A program made the position numbers and the translations under genes. A stretch of DNA of 64,000 nucleotides from Pseudomonas sp. stari2 (GTDB lineage: Bacteria > Pseudomonadota > Gammaproteobacteria > Pseudomonadales > Pseudomonadaceae). Shown in pieces: positions 51,879 through 62,818 of this stretch (position 1 is its first letter; every line of letters begins with the position of its first letter). The DNA lies in contig NZ_CP099760.1 of the NCBI RefSeq assembly GCF_040760005.1, forward strand, positions 5,922,001 to 5,986,000, given 5' to 3'. Under the pieces are notes generated by a model that saw only the letters and a list, made by a program, of their open reading frames with translations, searched no databases and was not told where the DNA came from.

Positions 51879-53078
51879 TTACGCCGCACTAAACAACTTG
51901 TGCGGATCAATCACAAACTTCTTCGGCACACCCGCATCAAACTCGCCGTAACCTTCCGGCGCCTGGTCGAGACTGATGACCTGCACGCCCACCACTTCTG
52001 CGATGTTGATACGGTCCCACATGATCGCCTGCATCAGTTGGCGGTTGTACTTCATCACCGGAGTCTGGCCGGTGTGGAAGCTGTGGGATTTCGCCCAGCC
52101 TAGGCCGAAGCGGATGCTCAGGCTGCCCATTTTCGCGGCGGCATCGACAGCGCCCGGATCTTCGGTCACGTACAGGCCCGGGATACCGATCTTGCCGGCG
52201 ACACGCACCACGCCCATCAGCGAGTTGAGCACCGTGGCCGGGGCTTCGGATTTGACGCCGTCGTGACCATGGCCGCGAGCTTCGAAGCCAACGCAGTCCA
52301 CCGCGCAATCCACTTCAGGCTCGCCCAGCAGCGCGGCGATCTGTTCGTGCAGCGGGGTGTCTTTCGACAGGTCGACGATTTCAAAACCCTGAGCCTTGGC
52401 GTGGGCCAGGCGGATGGTGTTGACATCGCCGACGATCACCACCGCCGCGCCGAGCAGACGGGCCGAAGCAGCCGCCGCCAGACCGACAGGGCCGGCGCCC
52501 GCGATGTAAACGGTGCTGCCCGGGCCAACGCCAGCGGTCACGGCACCGTGGTAACCGGTCGGCAGGATGTCGGAGAGGCAGGTCAGGTCACGGATTTTCT
52601 CCATGGCCTTGTCGCGGTCCGGCAGCTTCAGCAGGTTGAAGTCGGCGTACGGCACCAGCACGTATTCGGCCTGGCCACCGGTCCAGTCGCCCATGTCGAC
52701 GTAACCGTAGGCACCGCCGGCGCGAGCCGGGTTGACGGTCAGGCAGACGCCGGTGTGTTGCTCCTTGCAGGAACGGCAGCGCCCGCAAGCCACGTTGAAC
52801 GGAACGGACACCAGGTCGCCGATTTTCAGGTTTTCGACGTCGCTGCCCTTCTCGATCACTTCACCGGTGATCTCGTGCCCCAGCACCAGACCGACCTGAG
52901 CCGTGGTACGGCCGCGCACCATGTGCTGGTCGGAGCCGCAAATGTTAGTTGAAACCACACGCAGGATGACACCGTGCTCGATCTTCCTGCCGCGCGGATC
53001 CTGCATTTTCGGATAGTCGATTTTCTGTACTTCGACCTTGCCAGCGCCGAGATACACCACACCACGATTGCCAGACAT
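51879..53078 (-). CDS. fdhA: Glutathione-independent formaldehyde dehydrogenase
   Basis: NAD-dependent zinc dehydrogenase (399 residues) that oxidises formaldehyde released in sarcosine demethylation. Catalytic zinc ligands are in NICGSDQH and GLVLGHEITGE; the structural zinc Cys4 motif is CGRCRSCKEQHTGVC; the Rossmann motif is AGAGPVGLAAA. N terminus MSGNRGVVYLGAGKVEVQ is standard. Last gene of the glyA-sox-purU-fdhA series, ended by a terminator. Confidence 0.96.
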   Translation of the reverse strand: MSGNRGVVYLGAGKVEVQKIDYPKMQDPRGRKIEHGVILRVVSTNICGSDQHMVRGRTTAQVGLVLGHEITGEVIEKGSDVENLKIGDLVSVPFNVACGRCRSCKEQHTGVCLTVNPARAGGAYGYVDMGDWTGGQAEYVLVPYADFNLLKLPDRDKAMEKIRDLTCLSDILPTGYHGAVTAGVGPGSTVYIAGAGPVGLAAAASARLLGAAVVIVGDVNTIRLAHAKAQGFEIVDLSKDTPLHEQIAALLGEPEVDCAVDCVGFEARGHGHDGVKSEAPATVLNSLMGVVRVAGKIGIPGLYVTEDPGAVDAAAKMGSLSIRFGLGWAKSHSFHTGQTPVMKYNRQLMQAIMWDRINIAEVVGVQVISLDQAPEGYGEFDAGVPKKFVIDPHKLFSAA

Positions 53079-53177
53079 GCTTTCACCTCGCTGTTGTTTT
53101 TATGGAACCGCGCCGCCCAGGCAGGCAGCGCGTTAAGTGCTCGGGTTATTGCTTGTTGGTTTTGCGTTGTTTTTGAC

Positions 53178-54035
53178 TCAAAGAACGACGGTGCGATTGG
53201 CGTTCAGGAACACCCGCCGCTCAATGTGATATCCAACTGCCCGGGCCAGGGTCAGGCCTTCGATGTCGCGCCCCTTGGCAATCAGGTCTTCCGGATAATG
53301 ACTGTGATCCACCGCCTCGACGCCCTGGGCGATGATCGGCCCCTCGTCGAGGTCGTTGTTGATGTAGTGCGCGGTCGCGCCCACCAGTTTCACGCCCTTG
53401 TTGTAGGCCTGGTGATACGGCTTGGCGCCCTTGAAGCCCGGCAGCAGCGAGTGGTGAATGTTGATCGCCTTGCCATCGAGCTTGCGGCACAGCTCCGGTG
53501 ACAGCACCTGCATGTAGCGGGCGAGAATCACCAGTTCAGCGCCGGCCTCCTCGATCACCTGCCACACCTGCCGCTCCTGGGCCGGTTTGTCGTTGGGGTC
53601 GAGGGGGAAATGGTAGTAGGGAATCTGGTGCCAGTCGGCCAGCGGCTTGAGGTCCGGGTGGTTGGAGACCACCGCCGCCACATCCATCGACAACTGGCCG
53701 ATGCGCTGGCGGTAGAGCAAGTCGTTGAGGCAGTGATCGGCCTTGGAAACCATGATCACCACTTTTGGCCGGTAGTTCGGCGCGGTCAGCTCGAAGATCA
53801 TGCCGAACGCCTGACCGCGTTCGGCGAGGCCGGCGCGAAAGGATTGCTCGTCGAAACCATCGGGCTGACGGAATTCCACGCGAATGAAGAACCGGCCCGA
53901 GAGCCGGTCATCGAACGAGTGGTGCTCGGTGACGTAGCAGCCCTGCTCGAACAGAAAACGCGTCACCGCGTCCACGGTGCCGAGAACGCTGGGGCAGTCG
54001 GCGGTCAGAATCCATGTATCCGGGGCGCGGCTCAT
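53178..54035 (-). CDS. purU: Formyltetrahydrofolate deformylase
   Basis: Hydrolyses 10-formyl-THF to formate and THF, recycling folate loaded by sarcosine oxidase. The protein has 285 residues. N-terminal ACT domain (WILTADCPSVLGTVDAVTRF) and formyltransferase domain with NIHHSLLPGFKGAKPYHQA; catalytic Asn and His (NIHHS) and Asp (NNDLDEGPI) are present. GGAGAAG precedes the ATG. A REP-like hairpin lies in the gap to soxG. Confidence 0.95.
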   Translation of the reverse strand: MSRAPDTWILTADCPSVLGTVDAVTRFLFEQGCYVTEHHSFDDRLSGRFFIRVEFRQPDGFDEQSFRAGLAERGQAFGMIFELTAPNYRPKVVIMVSKADHCLNDLLYRQRIGQLSMDVAAVVSNHPDLKPLADWHQIPYYHFPLDPNDKPAQERQVWQVIEEAGAELVILARYMQVLSPELCRKLDGKAINIHHSLLPGFKGAKPYHQAYNKGVKLVGATAHYINNDLDEGPIIAQGVEAVDHSHYPEDLIAKGRDIEGLTLARAVGYHIERRVFLNANRTVVL

Positions 54036-54055
54036 TGTTGCTCTTCTCCTCTACT

Positions 54056-54080
54056 CGTTCCCACGCACAGCGTGGGAACG
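54056..54080. repeat. REP-like palindrome between soxG and purU
   Basis: CGTTCCCACGC-ACA-GCGTGGGAACG, a perfect 11-bp stem of the interspersed type common in P. fluorescens genomes; here it is inside an operon. Confidence 0.75.
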
Positions 54081-54084
54081 ATCA

Positions 54085-54717
54085 TTACGCCTGAACGCTA
54101 AGGCCGTATTCGGCGGACGCATCCTGCAACCACAACCACCAGTAATCCGAGAAGCTGCGACGAATCAGCAGTTCCCAGGTGTCTTCAGCGGTGTGGCGGA
54201 TCATCAGCTGCGACTTGGCGAACACCGTGCCCACAGCCTTGCCGACCGGGAAGTTGTTCGGGTGCACGTCGTAGCTGGTGGATTTCATCAGCACCTGACG
54301 CACGTTCGGGCCACTCAGCTCAAGCAGCTGCTGGCCGCCGCTGACGTTGACGACTGCGATGTGCAGATCGCCCAGCGCTTCGCGCAGTTTCTGCTCCGCG
54401 GCGAACTCTTCACCGCTCGGCACGATCAGCAGCCACTCGTCCGGGCCCATCCATTGCAGGCTGGTTTCGCCTTTGACGATCACGCTCAGGGCGCCCGGCA
54501 ACTCGATGCCCAGGGCCTTGTGCACGCCGGCAGCGAACGCGGCATCGTGGCCGTCGCCACGGATGGTCAGATGGCCGAGAAGTTTCTTCTCGCGCACGGT
54601 CACGCCGGCGCTTTTGCGGCCCTTGCCGACCAGGCTGGCGAGGTCGGCGTGATGCAGCGACGACTCGGCCTTGGCCCCGGTGGTCGGGCGTTGTTGGTAA
54701 ACGTTGGCTGCGGTCAT
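54085..54717 (-). CDS. soxG: Sarcosine oxidase gamma subunit
   Basis: Gamma subunit (210 residues) of heterotetrameric sarcosine oxidase, with the GcvT-like fold that helps form the folate tunnel. Segments such as LGHLTIRGDGHDAAF and SLQWMGPDEWLLIVPSGEE are typical. AGGAAGG precedes the ATG. It is separated from soxA by a hairpin. Confidence 0.94.
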   Translation of the reverse strand: MTAANVYQQRPTTGAKAESSLHHADLASLVGKGRKSAGVTVREKKLLGHLTIRGDGHDAAFAAGVHKALGIELPGALSVIVKGETSLQWMGPDEWLLIVPSGEEFAAEQKLREALGDLHIAVVNVSGGQQLLELSGPNVRQVLMKSTSYDVHPNNFPVGKAVGTVFAKSQLMIRHTAEDTWELLIRRSFSDYWWLWLQDASAEYGLSVQA

Positions 54718-54742
54718 AAAGCACCCTTCCTGAATTCTGTGC

Positions 54743-54767
54743 CGCTCCCGCGCCAGGCGCGGGAGCG
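54743..54767. repeat. REP-like palindrome between soxA and soxG
   Basis: CGCTCCCGCG-CCAGG-CGCGGGAGCG: a perfect 10-bp stem, related to the other hairpins by compensated substitutions. It may reduce soxG expression relative to soxA or protect the soxA 3' end. Confidence 0.65.
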
Positions 54768-54772
54768 ATCAA

Positions 54773-57700
54773 TTAGATGTTCTGGCGATCGCCTTTCGGA
54801 TCGAAGAACACCGAAGAAACGATTTCCGCCTCGATCACGCTGCCGTCCGCCAGCGGTGCGAACACCCGCTCGCCCATGCGCTTCAGACCGCCCTTCACCA
54901 CGCCCATGGCAAACGAATAGCCGAGGGAGTTGTGCGCGTAGCTGGAGGTCACGTGGCCGACCATGGTCATCGGGATCGACTGCTTGGTGTTGAACACCAG
55001 CTGTGCACCTTCCGGCAGCCATACGTTCGGATCGATCGGCTTCAGGCCGACCAGCTGTTTACGCTGGTCACGCACGCAATCTTCACGGTTCATGCCGCGC
55101 TGGCCGATCCACGAGAACGGCTTGGTGCGACCGACGCACCAACCCATGTTCAGGTCGTCCGGGGTCATCGAGCCGTCGGTGTCCTGGCCGACGATGATGA
55201 AGCCCTTCTCGGCCCGCAGCACGTGCATGGTCTCGGTGCCATACGGGGTCAGGTTGTACTGCTTGCCTGCCTCGACGATTTTTTCCAGCACACCCATCGC
55301 GTAATCGGCCTGGACGTTGACTTCGTACGACAGCTCACCGGTGAACGAGATGCGGAATACCCGCGCCGGCACACCGCCGACCAGACCTTCTTTCCAGGTC
55401 ATGAACGGGAACGCTTCGTTGGCCAGATCGATGTCGGTCACGGCGCTGAGCAGCTTGCGGCTGTTCGGGCCGGACAAGGTCATGGTCGCCCAGTGGTCGG
55501 TGACGGAGGTGAAATACACCTTCAGGTCCGGCCATTCGGTCTGGTGGTACAGCTCCAGCCACTGCAGGACGCGAGCCGCGCCGCCGGTGGTGGTGGTCAT
55601 GACGAAATGGTTGTCGGCCAGACACGCCGTCACACCGTCGTCGAAGACCATGCCGTCTTCCTTGCACATCAGGCCGTAACGGGCCTTGCCCACGTCGAGC
55701 TTGGTCCAGGCGTTGGTGTACACGCGGTTGAGGAACTCGCGGGCATCCGGGCCCTGGATGTCGATCTTGCCCAGGGTCGAAGCGTCCAGCAGGCCAACGC
55801 TGTCGCGCACAGCCTTGCATTCGCGTTTGACCGCGGCATGCATGTCTTCACCGTTCTTCGGGAAGTACCACGGACGTTTCCACTGACCGACGTCTTCGAA
55901 CTCGGCGCCGTTTTTCAGGTGCCATTGATGCAGCGCGGTGTAACGCACCGGTTCGAAGATGTGCCCGCAGTGACGGCCGGCTACCGCGCCGAATGTCACC
56001 GGCGTGTAGTTCGGACGGAACATCGTGGTGCCCATCTGCGGGATGGTCACGTTCAGCGAACGGGCGGCAATCGCCAGGCCGTTGACGTTGCCGAGCTTGC
56101 CCTGATCGGTGCCGAAGCCCAGCGCGGTGTAGCGTTTGACGTGCTCGACCGATTCGAAACCTTCGCGGGTCGCCAGTTCGATGGCGGCGGCGGTCACGTC
56201 GTTCTGCAGGTCGACGAATTGCTTCGGCGCCCGGGAAGTACCTTTCTCATGCGGCACCTGGAACAGCGCCAGCGTCGGTTCTTCGTGACGGCTCAGGGCT
56301 TTCGGCAATACACCTTCGACGGTCTGGAAACCGGCTTCGGACGCAGCGCGCACGCCGCCTTCAAAACCGTCGGCCAGGGAATCGCCGAGACCGTAGACGC
56401 CGTTGATGCCACCGACGCACACGCGTTTCTGCGGTGCTTCGCCCGGTACGAAACCGAGGATGTCTTCGCGCCAGATCGGCTTGCCACCGAGGTGCGACGC
56501 CAAGTGAACCACCGGGCTGTATCCGCCGGAGCTGGCGATCAGGTCGCAGTCGAGCCATTCGCCCGGGCTGGTGACCTTGTGGCCTTTGACATCGATCGCC
56601 GCCACGCGGGCAGCGGTAACGCGCTTGCTGCCACGGGCCTCGATCACCGCGCTGCCGGTGAGGATGCGAATGCCTTTGGCGCGCGCTTCCTCCACCAGTG
56701 CACCGCGCGGATTGCTGCGGGCATCGGCGATGGCGACCACTTGCAGGCTGGCGTCGAGCCAGTCCAGCGCCACGCGATAGGCGTGATCGTTGTTGGTGGT
56801 CAGCACCAGCTTCTTGCCCGGCGCCACGCCGTAACGGCGCACGTAGGTCGACACTGCGCCGGCGAGCATGTTGCCCGGCACGTCGTTGTTGCCGTAGACC
56901 AGCGGACGCTCGTGAGCGCCGGTCGCCAGCACCACACGCTTGGCGCGGACGCGGTGAATGCGCTGACGCACCTGGCCGATCGGAGCACGGTCACCGAGGT
57001 GATCGGTGAGGCGTTCGTGAATGGTCAGGAAGTTGTGGTCGTGGTAACCGTTGACCGTGGCGCGCGGCAACAGCAGCACGTCCGGGGTGTTCTTCAATTC
57101 AGCGATGACACTGGCCACCCACTCCATCGCAGGCTTGCCGTCGAGGCTTTCGCGGGAGTCGAGCAGGCTGCCGCCGAACTCTTCCTGTTCATCGGCGATG
57201 ATCACCCGCGCACCGCTGCGCGCAGCCGCCAGCGCAGCCGCCAGACCGGCCGGGCCGGCGCCGACGATCAGCACGTCGCAGTGCTGGTTCATGTAGTCGT
57301 ACGTGTCCGGATCGACCTCGGTCGGCGAACGACCTAAACCTGCTGCCTTGCGAATGTACTTCTCGTAAGTCATCCAGAACGATTGCGGATACATGAAGGT
57401 TTTGTAGTAGAAACCCGGCGGCATCAGCTTGCCGCCGACCTTCCCGAGAATCCCCATCATGTCGTTGTTGACGCTCGGCCAGCCGTTGGTGCTGGTGGCG
57501 ACCAGGCCCTGGTACAACGCCTGTTGCGTGGCACGCACGTTCGGAATCTGGGTGGCTTCGGTCGCACCGATCTGCAGCACTGCGTTCGGCTCTTCGGCAC
57601 CGGCGGCGAAGATGCCGCGTGGACGCGAATACTTGAAGCTGCGGCCAATGATGTCGACGCCGTTGGCCAGCAGGGCTGCGGCCAGCGAGTCGCCTTCGAA

Positions 57701-57790
57701 ACCTTTGTAAGTCTGGCCGTTGAAGGTGAAGCTCAGCACTTTGTTGCGGTCGATCCGTCCACCGTTGGACAGGCGATTGGTCTGGCTCAT
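54773..57790 (-). CDS. soxA: Sarcosine oxidase alpha subunit
   Basis: Alpha subunit of 1005 residues. An N-terminal 2Fe-2S-ferredoxin-like domain (FNGQTYKGFEGDSLAAALLA) is followed by a NAD-binding Rossmann domain (DVLIVGAGPAGLAAALAAAR) and a C-terminal GcvT-like folate domain (from about residue 600, ending GMVVFDDGV... and RAEKGFIIVGQDTDGS). The enzyme oxidises sarcosine to glycine, with 5,10-methylene-THF and H2O2. The 5' end overlaps soxD. Confidence 0.96.
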   Translation of the reverse strand: MSQTNRLSNGGRIDRNKVLSFTFNGQTYKGFEGDSLAAALLANGVDIIGRSFKYSRPRGIFAAGAEEPNAVLQIGATEATQIPNVRATQQALYQGLVATSTNGWPSVNNDMMGILGKVGGKLMPPGFYYKTFMYPQSFWMTYEKYIRKAAGLGRSPTEVDPDTYDYMNQHCDVLIVGAGPAGLAAALAAARSGARVIIADEQEEFGGSLLDSRESLDGKPAMEWVASVIAELKNTPDVLLLPRATVNGYHDHNFLTIHERLTDHLGDRAPIGQVRQRIHRVRAKRVVLATGAHERPLVYGNNDVPGNMLAGAVSTYVRRYGVAPGKKLVLTTNNDHAYRVALDWLDASLQVVAIADARSNPRGALVEEARAKGIRILTGSAVIEARGSKRVTAARVAAIDVKGHKVTSPGEWLDCDLIASSGGYSPVVHLASHLGGKPIWREDILGFVPGEAPQKRVCVGGINGVYGLGDSLADGFEGGVRAASEAGFQTVEGVLPKALSRHEEPTLALFQVPHEKGTSRAPKQFVDLQNDVTAAAIELATREGFESVEHVKRYTALGFGTDQGKLGNVNGLAIAARSLNVTIPQMGTTMFRPNYTPVTFGAVAGRHCGHIFEPVRYTALHQWHLKNGAEFEDVGQWKRPWYFPKNGEDMHAAVKRECKAVRDSVGLLDASTLGKIDIQGPDAREFLNRVYTNAWTKLDVGKARYGLMCKEDGMVFDDGVTACLADNHFVMTTTTGGAARVLQWLELYHQTEWPDLKVYFTSVTDHWATMTLSGPNSRKLLSAVTDIDLANEAFPFMTWKEGLVGGVPARVFRISFTGELSYEVNVQADYAMGVLEKIVEAGKQYNLTPYGTETMHVLRAEKGFIIVGQDTDGSMTPDDLNMGWCVGRTKPFSWIGQRGMNREDCVRDQRKQLVGLKPIDPNVWLPEGAQLVFNTKQSIPMTMVGHVTSSYAHNSLGYSFAMGVVKGGLKRMGERVFAPLADGSVIEAEIVSSVFFDPKGDRQNI

Positions 57791-58116
57791 ACCTTCTCTC
57801 CCAGCGCCGTCGCGGCTGTTTTCGCAGTGTCAGCCTTGTCGGTGAATTGCGGCTTGGTGCCGATCTTGTAGGTTTCGAGAATCTCGTAGGTCACGGTGTC
57901 GCGGGTGACGTTGAAGTACTGGCGGCAACCGGCGACGTGATCCCACAACTCGTGGTGCAGACCGCGAGGGTTGTCGCGGAAGAACATGTAGTCGCCCCAC
58001 TCCTCGTCGGTGCAGCTGTTCGGATCCAGCGGACGCGGAATGTGCGCCTGGCCGGATGCATGGAATTCCTCTTCGGAGCGCAGTTCGCCGCAGTGAGGAC
58101 AGAAGATATGCAACAT
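57787..58116 (-). CDS. soxD: Sarcosine oxidase delta subunit
   Basis: Small zinc-binding subunit (109 residues). Zinc ligands are in FCPHCGELRSEEEF and HELWDHVAGCRQYF. It overlaps soxA by four bases and follows soxB by 14 bp. Confidence 0.94.
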   Translation of the reverse strand: MLHIFCPHCGELRSEEEFHASGQAHIPRPLDPNSCTDEEWGDYMFFRDNPRGLHHELWDHVAGCRQYFNVTRDTVTYEILETYKIGTKPQFTDKADTAKTAATALGEKV

Positions 58117-58130
58117 GGGAATTTCTCCTG

Positions 58131-59381
58131 TTAGTGGGCGACAGCCGCAGCGCCGTGTTCGTCGATCAACGCACCGCTGTGGAAACGGTCGATGGAGAAA
58201 GGTGCGGCCAGCGGGTGCATTTCACCCTTGGCCAGACTCGCGGCAAACACGTTGCCCGAGCCAGGTGTGGCCTTGAAGCCACCGGTGCCCCAACCGCAGT
58301 TGAAGAACATGTTCGGCACCGGGGTTTTCGAAATGATCGGGCAGGCGTCCGGCGTGGTGTCGACGATGCCGCCCCACTGACGGTTCATGCGCACCCGCGA
58401 CAGCACCGGGAACATCTCGACGATGGCCTGGATGGTGTGCTCGATCACCGGGTACGAACCGCGCTGACCGTAGCCGTTGTAGCCGTCGATACCGGCGCCG
58501 ATCACCAGGTCGCCCTTGTCGGACTGGCTGATGTAACCGTGCACGGCGTTGGACATGATCACGCTGTCGATGATCGGCTTGATCGGCTCGGACACCAGTG
58601 CTTGCAGCGGGTGGGATTCGATCGGCAGACGGAAACCGGCGAGTTTGGCCATGTGCCCGGAGTTACCGGCGGTGACCACCCCGACGCGCTTGGCGCCGAT
58701 GAAGCCCTTGTTGGTTTCGACGCCGATGCACACGCCGTTTTCCTTGCGGAAACCGATCACTTCGGTCTGCTGGATCAAGTCCACACCGAGGGCGTCGGCG
58801 GCACGGGCAAAGCCCCACGCCACGGCATCGTGACGGGCCACGCCGCCGCGACGCTGGACGGTTGCGCCCATCACCGGATAGCGGGTGTTTTTCGAGCAGT
58901 CGAGGTACGGGATTTCGTCAGCGACTTGCTTGGCGTTGAGCAGTTCGCCGTCGACGCCGTTGAGGCGGTTGGCGCTGACCCGACGCTCGGAATCACGAAT
59001 GTCCTGCAGGGTGTGGCACAGGTTGTAGACGCCGCGTTGGGAGAACATCACGTTGTAGTTCAGGTCCTGGGACAGGCCTTCCCACAGTTTCATCGCGTGT
59101 TCATACAGGTGCGCCGACTCGTCCCACAGGTAGTTGGAGCGAACGATGGTGGTGTTGCGCGCGGTGTTGCCGCCGCCCAGCCAGCCCTTTTCGACCACGG
59201 CCACGTTGGTAATGCCGTGTTCCTTGGCCAGGTAGTAGGCAGTCGCCAGACCGTGTCCGCCGCCGCCGACGATGACCACGTCGTAGACCTTTTTCGGGGT
59301 CGGCGTGCGCCACATGCGCTGCCAGTTTTCGTGATGGCTGAGGGAGTGTTTGAAGAGGCCGAAGCCCGAATAGCGTTGCAT
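58131..59381 (-). CDS. soxB: Sarcosine oxidase beta subunit
   Basis: Beta subunit (416 residues) carrying the site of sarcosine oxidation with non-covalent FAD and covalent FMN. FAD-binding motif [18 protein letters not shown] at about 36-53; the C terminus has [16 protein letters not shown]. Two ATGs lie close together (59387, 59381); 59381 is preferred for the nine-base spacing to GGAG. Follows glyA by 20 bp. Confidence 0.95.
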   Translation of the reverse strand: MQRYSGFGLFKHSLSHHENWQRMWRTPTPKKVYDVVIVGGGGHGLATAYYLAKEHGITNVAVVEKGWLGGGNTARNTTIVRSNYLWDESAHLYEHAMKLWEGLSQDLNYNVMFSQRGVYNLCHTLQDIRDSERRVSANRLNGVDGELLNAKQVADEIPYLDCSKNTRYPVMGATVQRRGGVARHDAVAWGFARAADALGVDLIQQTEVIGFRKENGVCIGVETNKGFIGAKRVGVVTAGNSGHMAKLAGFRLPIESHPLQALVSEPIKPIIDSVIMSNAVHGYISQSDKGDLVIGAGIDGYNGYGQRGSYPVIEHTIQAIVEMFPVLSRVRMNRQWGGIVDTTPDACPIISKTPVPNMFFNCGWGTGGFKATPGSGNVFAASLAKGEMHPLAAPFSIDRFHSGALIDEHGAAAVAH

Positions 59382-59401
59382 AGTCATTTACTCCAGAACG
59401 C

Positions 59402-60655
<1,254 letters not shown>

Positions 60656-60814
60656 CGCGTCTCTCCCAGCGGCATCTGTGCGCCATTCGTCTCGGTAAGG
60701 CACTGGCTATGTTGGCAGTGCCCTTTGATGCCGATGGTATGGCCGGCGCAGGGAGGTCAAATGCCTACGGACGCCACGCAAAGGTGCGTTTACGACATGC
60801 CGACAGCGATGGAC

Positions 60815-61525
60815 TCAAACAAGCAGCTGGCGCAACCCCAGAAGAACGAGGAAATGCGCGGGATAGAGCGCATACGCCCAGCGCCGCAGGGGTGGCGCGC
60901 GGAGGAAAGTGGCATGTCGCAACAGGAACATTCCGGCCAGCGGCGCGATCAGGCAGGTCGCAATGCCGAGGAGCGCCACACGGTTGCCGAACTGCGCGGA
61001 TTCGAAGAGCACCTGCCACTGATTCGCCGCCAGACACACCAGCCCCGGCAGCAGGCTGAAATACCAGGGTTTGCGAAACACCAGCAACATCGCCAGCGGC
61101 AGCAGGACGCCGAACAGACCGAACATCAGTCGCTCCGGGAACAACGCGGCCACCAGCAAGGCACCTATGCCCAGCAGTCGCGAAATCGCTGTTCGATCCT
61201 GCCAGCCCCGCGCCACCAACAAACCCAGCGCCAGCGTGGGCATCACGTTCAAGGTGTCAGGATCCGGGATGTACAAACGGTAGGGAATCTCGCTGAACAG
61301 ACTGAACAGCAGCAACCAGCCCAGATAGCGCCATTCGGTCTTGCGCGCGCCGTCCCGCGCCAGGTTCGCCGCCATCGCCAGACAGAACCACGGGAACGCC
61401 AGCCGCCCCGGCACATACAGCCAATCGGCGCTGATCCCGACATATCGCAGGTGATCGAGCAGCATGCCCAGCAGCGCCAGCCACTTGAGCAGATCGAGTG
61501 CGCCGTCGCGCCGGCTCAGGTGCAT
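60815..61525 (-). CDS. TraX-family acetyltransferase-like membrane protein
   Basis: Membrane protein of 236 residues with about seven hydrophobic segments, of the TraX family. TraX of the F plasmid acetylates pilin; chromosomal members have unknown substrates. Start MHLSRRDGALDLLKWLALLG and motif LDHLRYVG are typical, as is RLAFPWFCLAMAANLARDG. ATG 61525 chosen; the frame extends upstream to 61780 through ltaA. Divergent from ltaA (128 bp). Confidence 0.85.
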   Translation of the reverse strand: MHLSRRDGALDLLKWLALLGMLLDHLRYVGISADWLYVPGRLAFPWFCLAMAANLARDGARKTEWRYLGWLLLFSLFSEIPYRLYIPDPDTLNVMPTLALGLLVARGWQDRTAISRLLGIGALLVAALFPERLMFGLFGVLLPLAMLLVFRKPWYFSLLPGLVCLAANQWQVLFESAQFGNRVALLGIATCLIAPLAGMFLLRHATFLRAPPLRRWAYALYPAHFLVLLGLRQLLV

Positions 61526-61653
61526 AATCGGCTTGCATCCTTGTAAAGTTTTGACAGTGACATCCCGTGTGCTCCCCGGATGATCTTCGGTACAGTGCGC
61601 ACCATCATTGACCCCACGAAGCGCCACAAGCGCCTCGATCACGGAAGCCGGCC

Positions 61654-62694
61654 ATGACCGACAAGAGCCAACAATTCGCCAGCGACAACTATTCCGGTAT
61701 CTGCCCTGAAGCCTGGGCTGCCATGGAACAGGCCAACCACGGCCACCAGCGCGCCTATGGCGACGATGAGTGGACAGCACGCGCCTCCGATTATTTCCGC
61801 AAGCTGTTCGAGACCGACTGCGAAGTGTTCTTCGCCTTCAACGGCACCGCCGCCAACTCCCTCGCGCTGTCGTCGCTGTGCCAGAGTTACCACAGCGTCA
61901 TCTGCTCGGAAACCGCCCACGTCGAAACCGACGAATGCGGCGCGCCGGAGTTCTTCTCCAACGGCTCGAAACTGCTGATCGCCGGCACCGAAAACGGCAA
62001 GATCACCCCGGCCTCGATCCGCGAAGTCGCCCTCAAGCGCCAGGACATCCACTACCCGAAACCACGCGTAGTGACCCTGACCCAGGCTACCGAAGTCGGC
62101 AGCGTCTACACCCCGGAAGAAGTCCGCGCCATCAGCGACACCTGCAAGGAACTGGGCCTGAACCTGCACATGGACGGCGCCCGCTTCTCCAACGCCTGCG
62201 CATTCCTCGGCTGCTCGCCGGCGGACCTGACCTGGAAGGCCGGCGTCGACGTACTGTGCTTCGGCGGCACGAAAAATGGCATGGCGGTGGGTGAAGCGAT
62301 CCTGTTCTTCAACCACAAACTGGCGGAAGACTTCGACTACCGCTGCAAACAGGCCGGGCAGTTGGCCTCGAAGATGCGTTTCCTGTCGGCCCCGTGGGTC
62401 GGCATCCTGGAAAACGACGCCTGGCTCAAATACGCCCGCCACGCCAACCACTGCGCGCAACTTTTGGCAGAACTGGTCAGCGACATCCCGGGCGTGGAAC
62501 TGATGTTCCCGGTCCAGGCCAACGGCGTATTCCTGCAACTCTCGGAACCGGCCATCGCCGCCCTGACCGCTCGCGGCTGGCGCTTCTACACCTTCATCGG
62601 CAAGGGTGGCGCCCGCTTCATGTGCTCGTGGGACACCGAAGAAGAACGCGTGCGTGAACTGGCCCGCGACATTCGCGAAGTCATGTCGGCCTGA
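61654..62694 (+). CDS. ltaA: Low-specificity L-threonine aldolase
   Basis: PLP enzyme of 346 residues that cleaves threonine and allo-threonine to glycine and acetaldehyde. The PLP lysine is in CFGGTKNGMAVGEA; the segments FNGTAANSLALSSL and HMDGARFSNACAFL are conserved. The start MTDKSQQFASDNYSGICPEA has GGAAG upstream. Next to the sox cluster as in P. aeruginosa PA5413 (memory), tying it to glycine metabolism. Confidence 0.94.
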   Translation: MTDKSQQFASDNYSGICPEAWAAMEQANHGHQRAYGDDEWTARASDYFRKLFETDCEVFFAFNGTAANSLALSSLCQSYHSVICSETAHVETDECGAPEFFSNGSKLLIAGTENGKITPASIREVALKRQDIHYPKPRVVTLTQATEVGSVYTPEEVRAISDTCKELGLNLHMDGARFSNACAFLGCSPADLTWKAGVDVLCFGGTKNGMAVGEAILFFNHKLAEDFDYRCKQAGQLASKMRFLSAPWVGILENDAWLKYARHANHCAQLLAELVSDIPGVELMFPVQANGVFLQLSEPAIAALTARGWRFYTFIGKGGARFMCSWDTEEERVRELARDIREVMSA

Positions 62695-62704
62695 TCCCCT
62701 TCCC

Positions 62705-62732
62705 GTGGCGCGGGAGCCTGCTCCCCCGCCAC
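62705..62732. repeat. REP-like hairpin after ltaA
   Basis: GTGGCGCGGGAG-CCTG-CTCCCCCGCCAC; 11 of 12 positions pair. Similar in type to the hairpin at 54743-54767. It probably ends the ltaA transcript. Confidence 0.6.
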
Positions 62733-62818
62733 CGCTCACCTCTCCCTCCCGTTTCAGCTCCATCGTCTACATTGTCTGTCGAGCCATCGCTCACATAACA
62801 ATAAGCAGGAGCTTGCGC

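Noticed and set aside
54932..57337. Plus-strand ORF of 801 codons
   Set aside because: Antisense shadow of soxA, without ribosome site or domain.
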